Shown one piece after another: positions 30,622-30,832 of a stretch of 30,832 nucleotides of DNA; position 1 is the first letter of the stretch; each line of letters starts with the position of its first letter. A model generated the notes under the pieces. That model was not told where the DNA came from, did not search any database, and saw only the letters and a program-made list of their open reading frames with translations. Origin of the DNA: a virus; the IMG/VR virus record IMGVR_UViG_3300009422_000028, positions 1 through 30,832 of that record; one strand, written 5' to 3'. The translations under genes were made by a program, and so were the position numbers.

Positions 30622-30832
30622 AAATTAAAATTGGTGAGTATCCCAACAGACTAACGTGTAACATACACACACGCCATATGGAAAAGAAGTACGGAGTTGT
30701 AGACTGGTCTGAGCCATCACAACACGAAGACTATGTGTTCGAAGCTATTGAAGACAGTGTACAATGGGTCTACAATGTGTTTAACTGGATATGGTTTGAC
30801 AGACGCACACAAAAGATTAAAGTACGCATTGA
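30618..30832 (+). CDS. Conserved small phage protein, 3'-truncated by window edge
   Basis: The start ATG overlaps the previous stop (ATGA), and 71 codons are visible before the window ends. Segments KIKIGEYPNRLTCNIHTRHM, EKKYGVVDW and FDRRTQKIKVRI match a protein I remember as widespread in marine phages and unnamed. It is basic at the ends with an aromatic-rich helix between (WVYNVFNWIWF). The stop codon lies outside. Function unknown. Confidence 0.78.
   Translation, partial: MKIKIGEYPNRLTCNIHTRHMEKKYGVVDWSEPSQHEDYVFEAIEDSVQWVYNVFNWIWFDRRTQKIKVRI

Noticed and set aside
1-30832. CRISPR array, insertion sequence or integrase/attachment site
   Set aside because: No regularly spaced repeats, transposase or integrase motifs were seen; the tRNA has no flanking repeat suggesting an attachment site.

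Overview
The window is part of a T4-like (Tevenvirinae-related) myovirus genome, AT-rich and tightly packed, of the kind found in marine cyanophages and pelagiphages. The T4 core replication and recombination set supports this: gp32 single-stranded DNA-binding protein (5' end outside the window), the UvsX recombinase, the UvsW helicase, the gp61 primase and the gp41 helicase. Marine T4-like accessory genes agree with it: a 2OG-Fe(II) oxygenase, a NodU/CmcH carbamoyltransferase, cupins, a DnaE-like mini-protein and a phage tRNA. No photosynthesis gene is present, so the host cannot be fixed from this window.

Layout. 1-2.5 kb: gp32, uvsX and two small genes. 2.5-10.45 kb: a continuous, translationally coupled block of sugar-active genes, with a nucleotidyltransferase-cupin fusion, a GT8-like transferase, five paralogues of a GT-B-like family, an FkbM methyltransferase and a GT-A-like transferase. 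10.5-13.1 kb: an unknown 398-aa protein and UvsW. 13.2-19.1 kb: a second sugar block with a cupin, a second GT-A-like paralogue, an NAD-dependent epimerase, a short UDP-glucose/GDP-mannose dehydrogenase, and FkbM, SQxGED-type and class I methyltransferases. 19.1-22.5 kb: a tiny lipoprotein, small conserved genes, a mini-DnaE homologue, a cupin, a 2OG oxygenase and one reverse-strand gene. 22.5-28 kb: a probable structural protein, primase, a DUF2061-like membrane protein, carbamoyltransferase and the gp41 helicase. 28-30.8 kb: a nucleotidyltransferase, a GNAT protein, a reverse-strand tRNA-Arg, a membrane protein, a repeat-rich divergent intergenic region and two conserved small genes, the last one cut by the window end.

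How it fits together. Two things stand out. First, about 15 glycan-type enzymes (sugar-nucleotide activation, oxidation and epimerisation, eight glycosyltransferase-like proteins, methyl and carbamoyl transfer) sit between core replication genes, which suggests a phage-encoded glycan assembly or decoration pathway. A T4-type late promoter motif starts its first gene, which hints at late-phase action on virions, DNA or the lysing host's surface. Second, promoter motifs are fused to start codons. Three sigma70-like promoters have exactly 6 nt between the -10 box and ATG, and four TAAATA late motifs have exactly 5 nt. None of these seven genes has a visible ribosome-binding site, so leaderless translation is predicted in both early and late classes.
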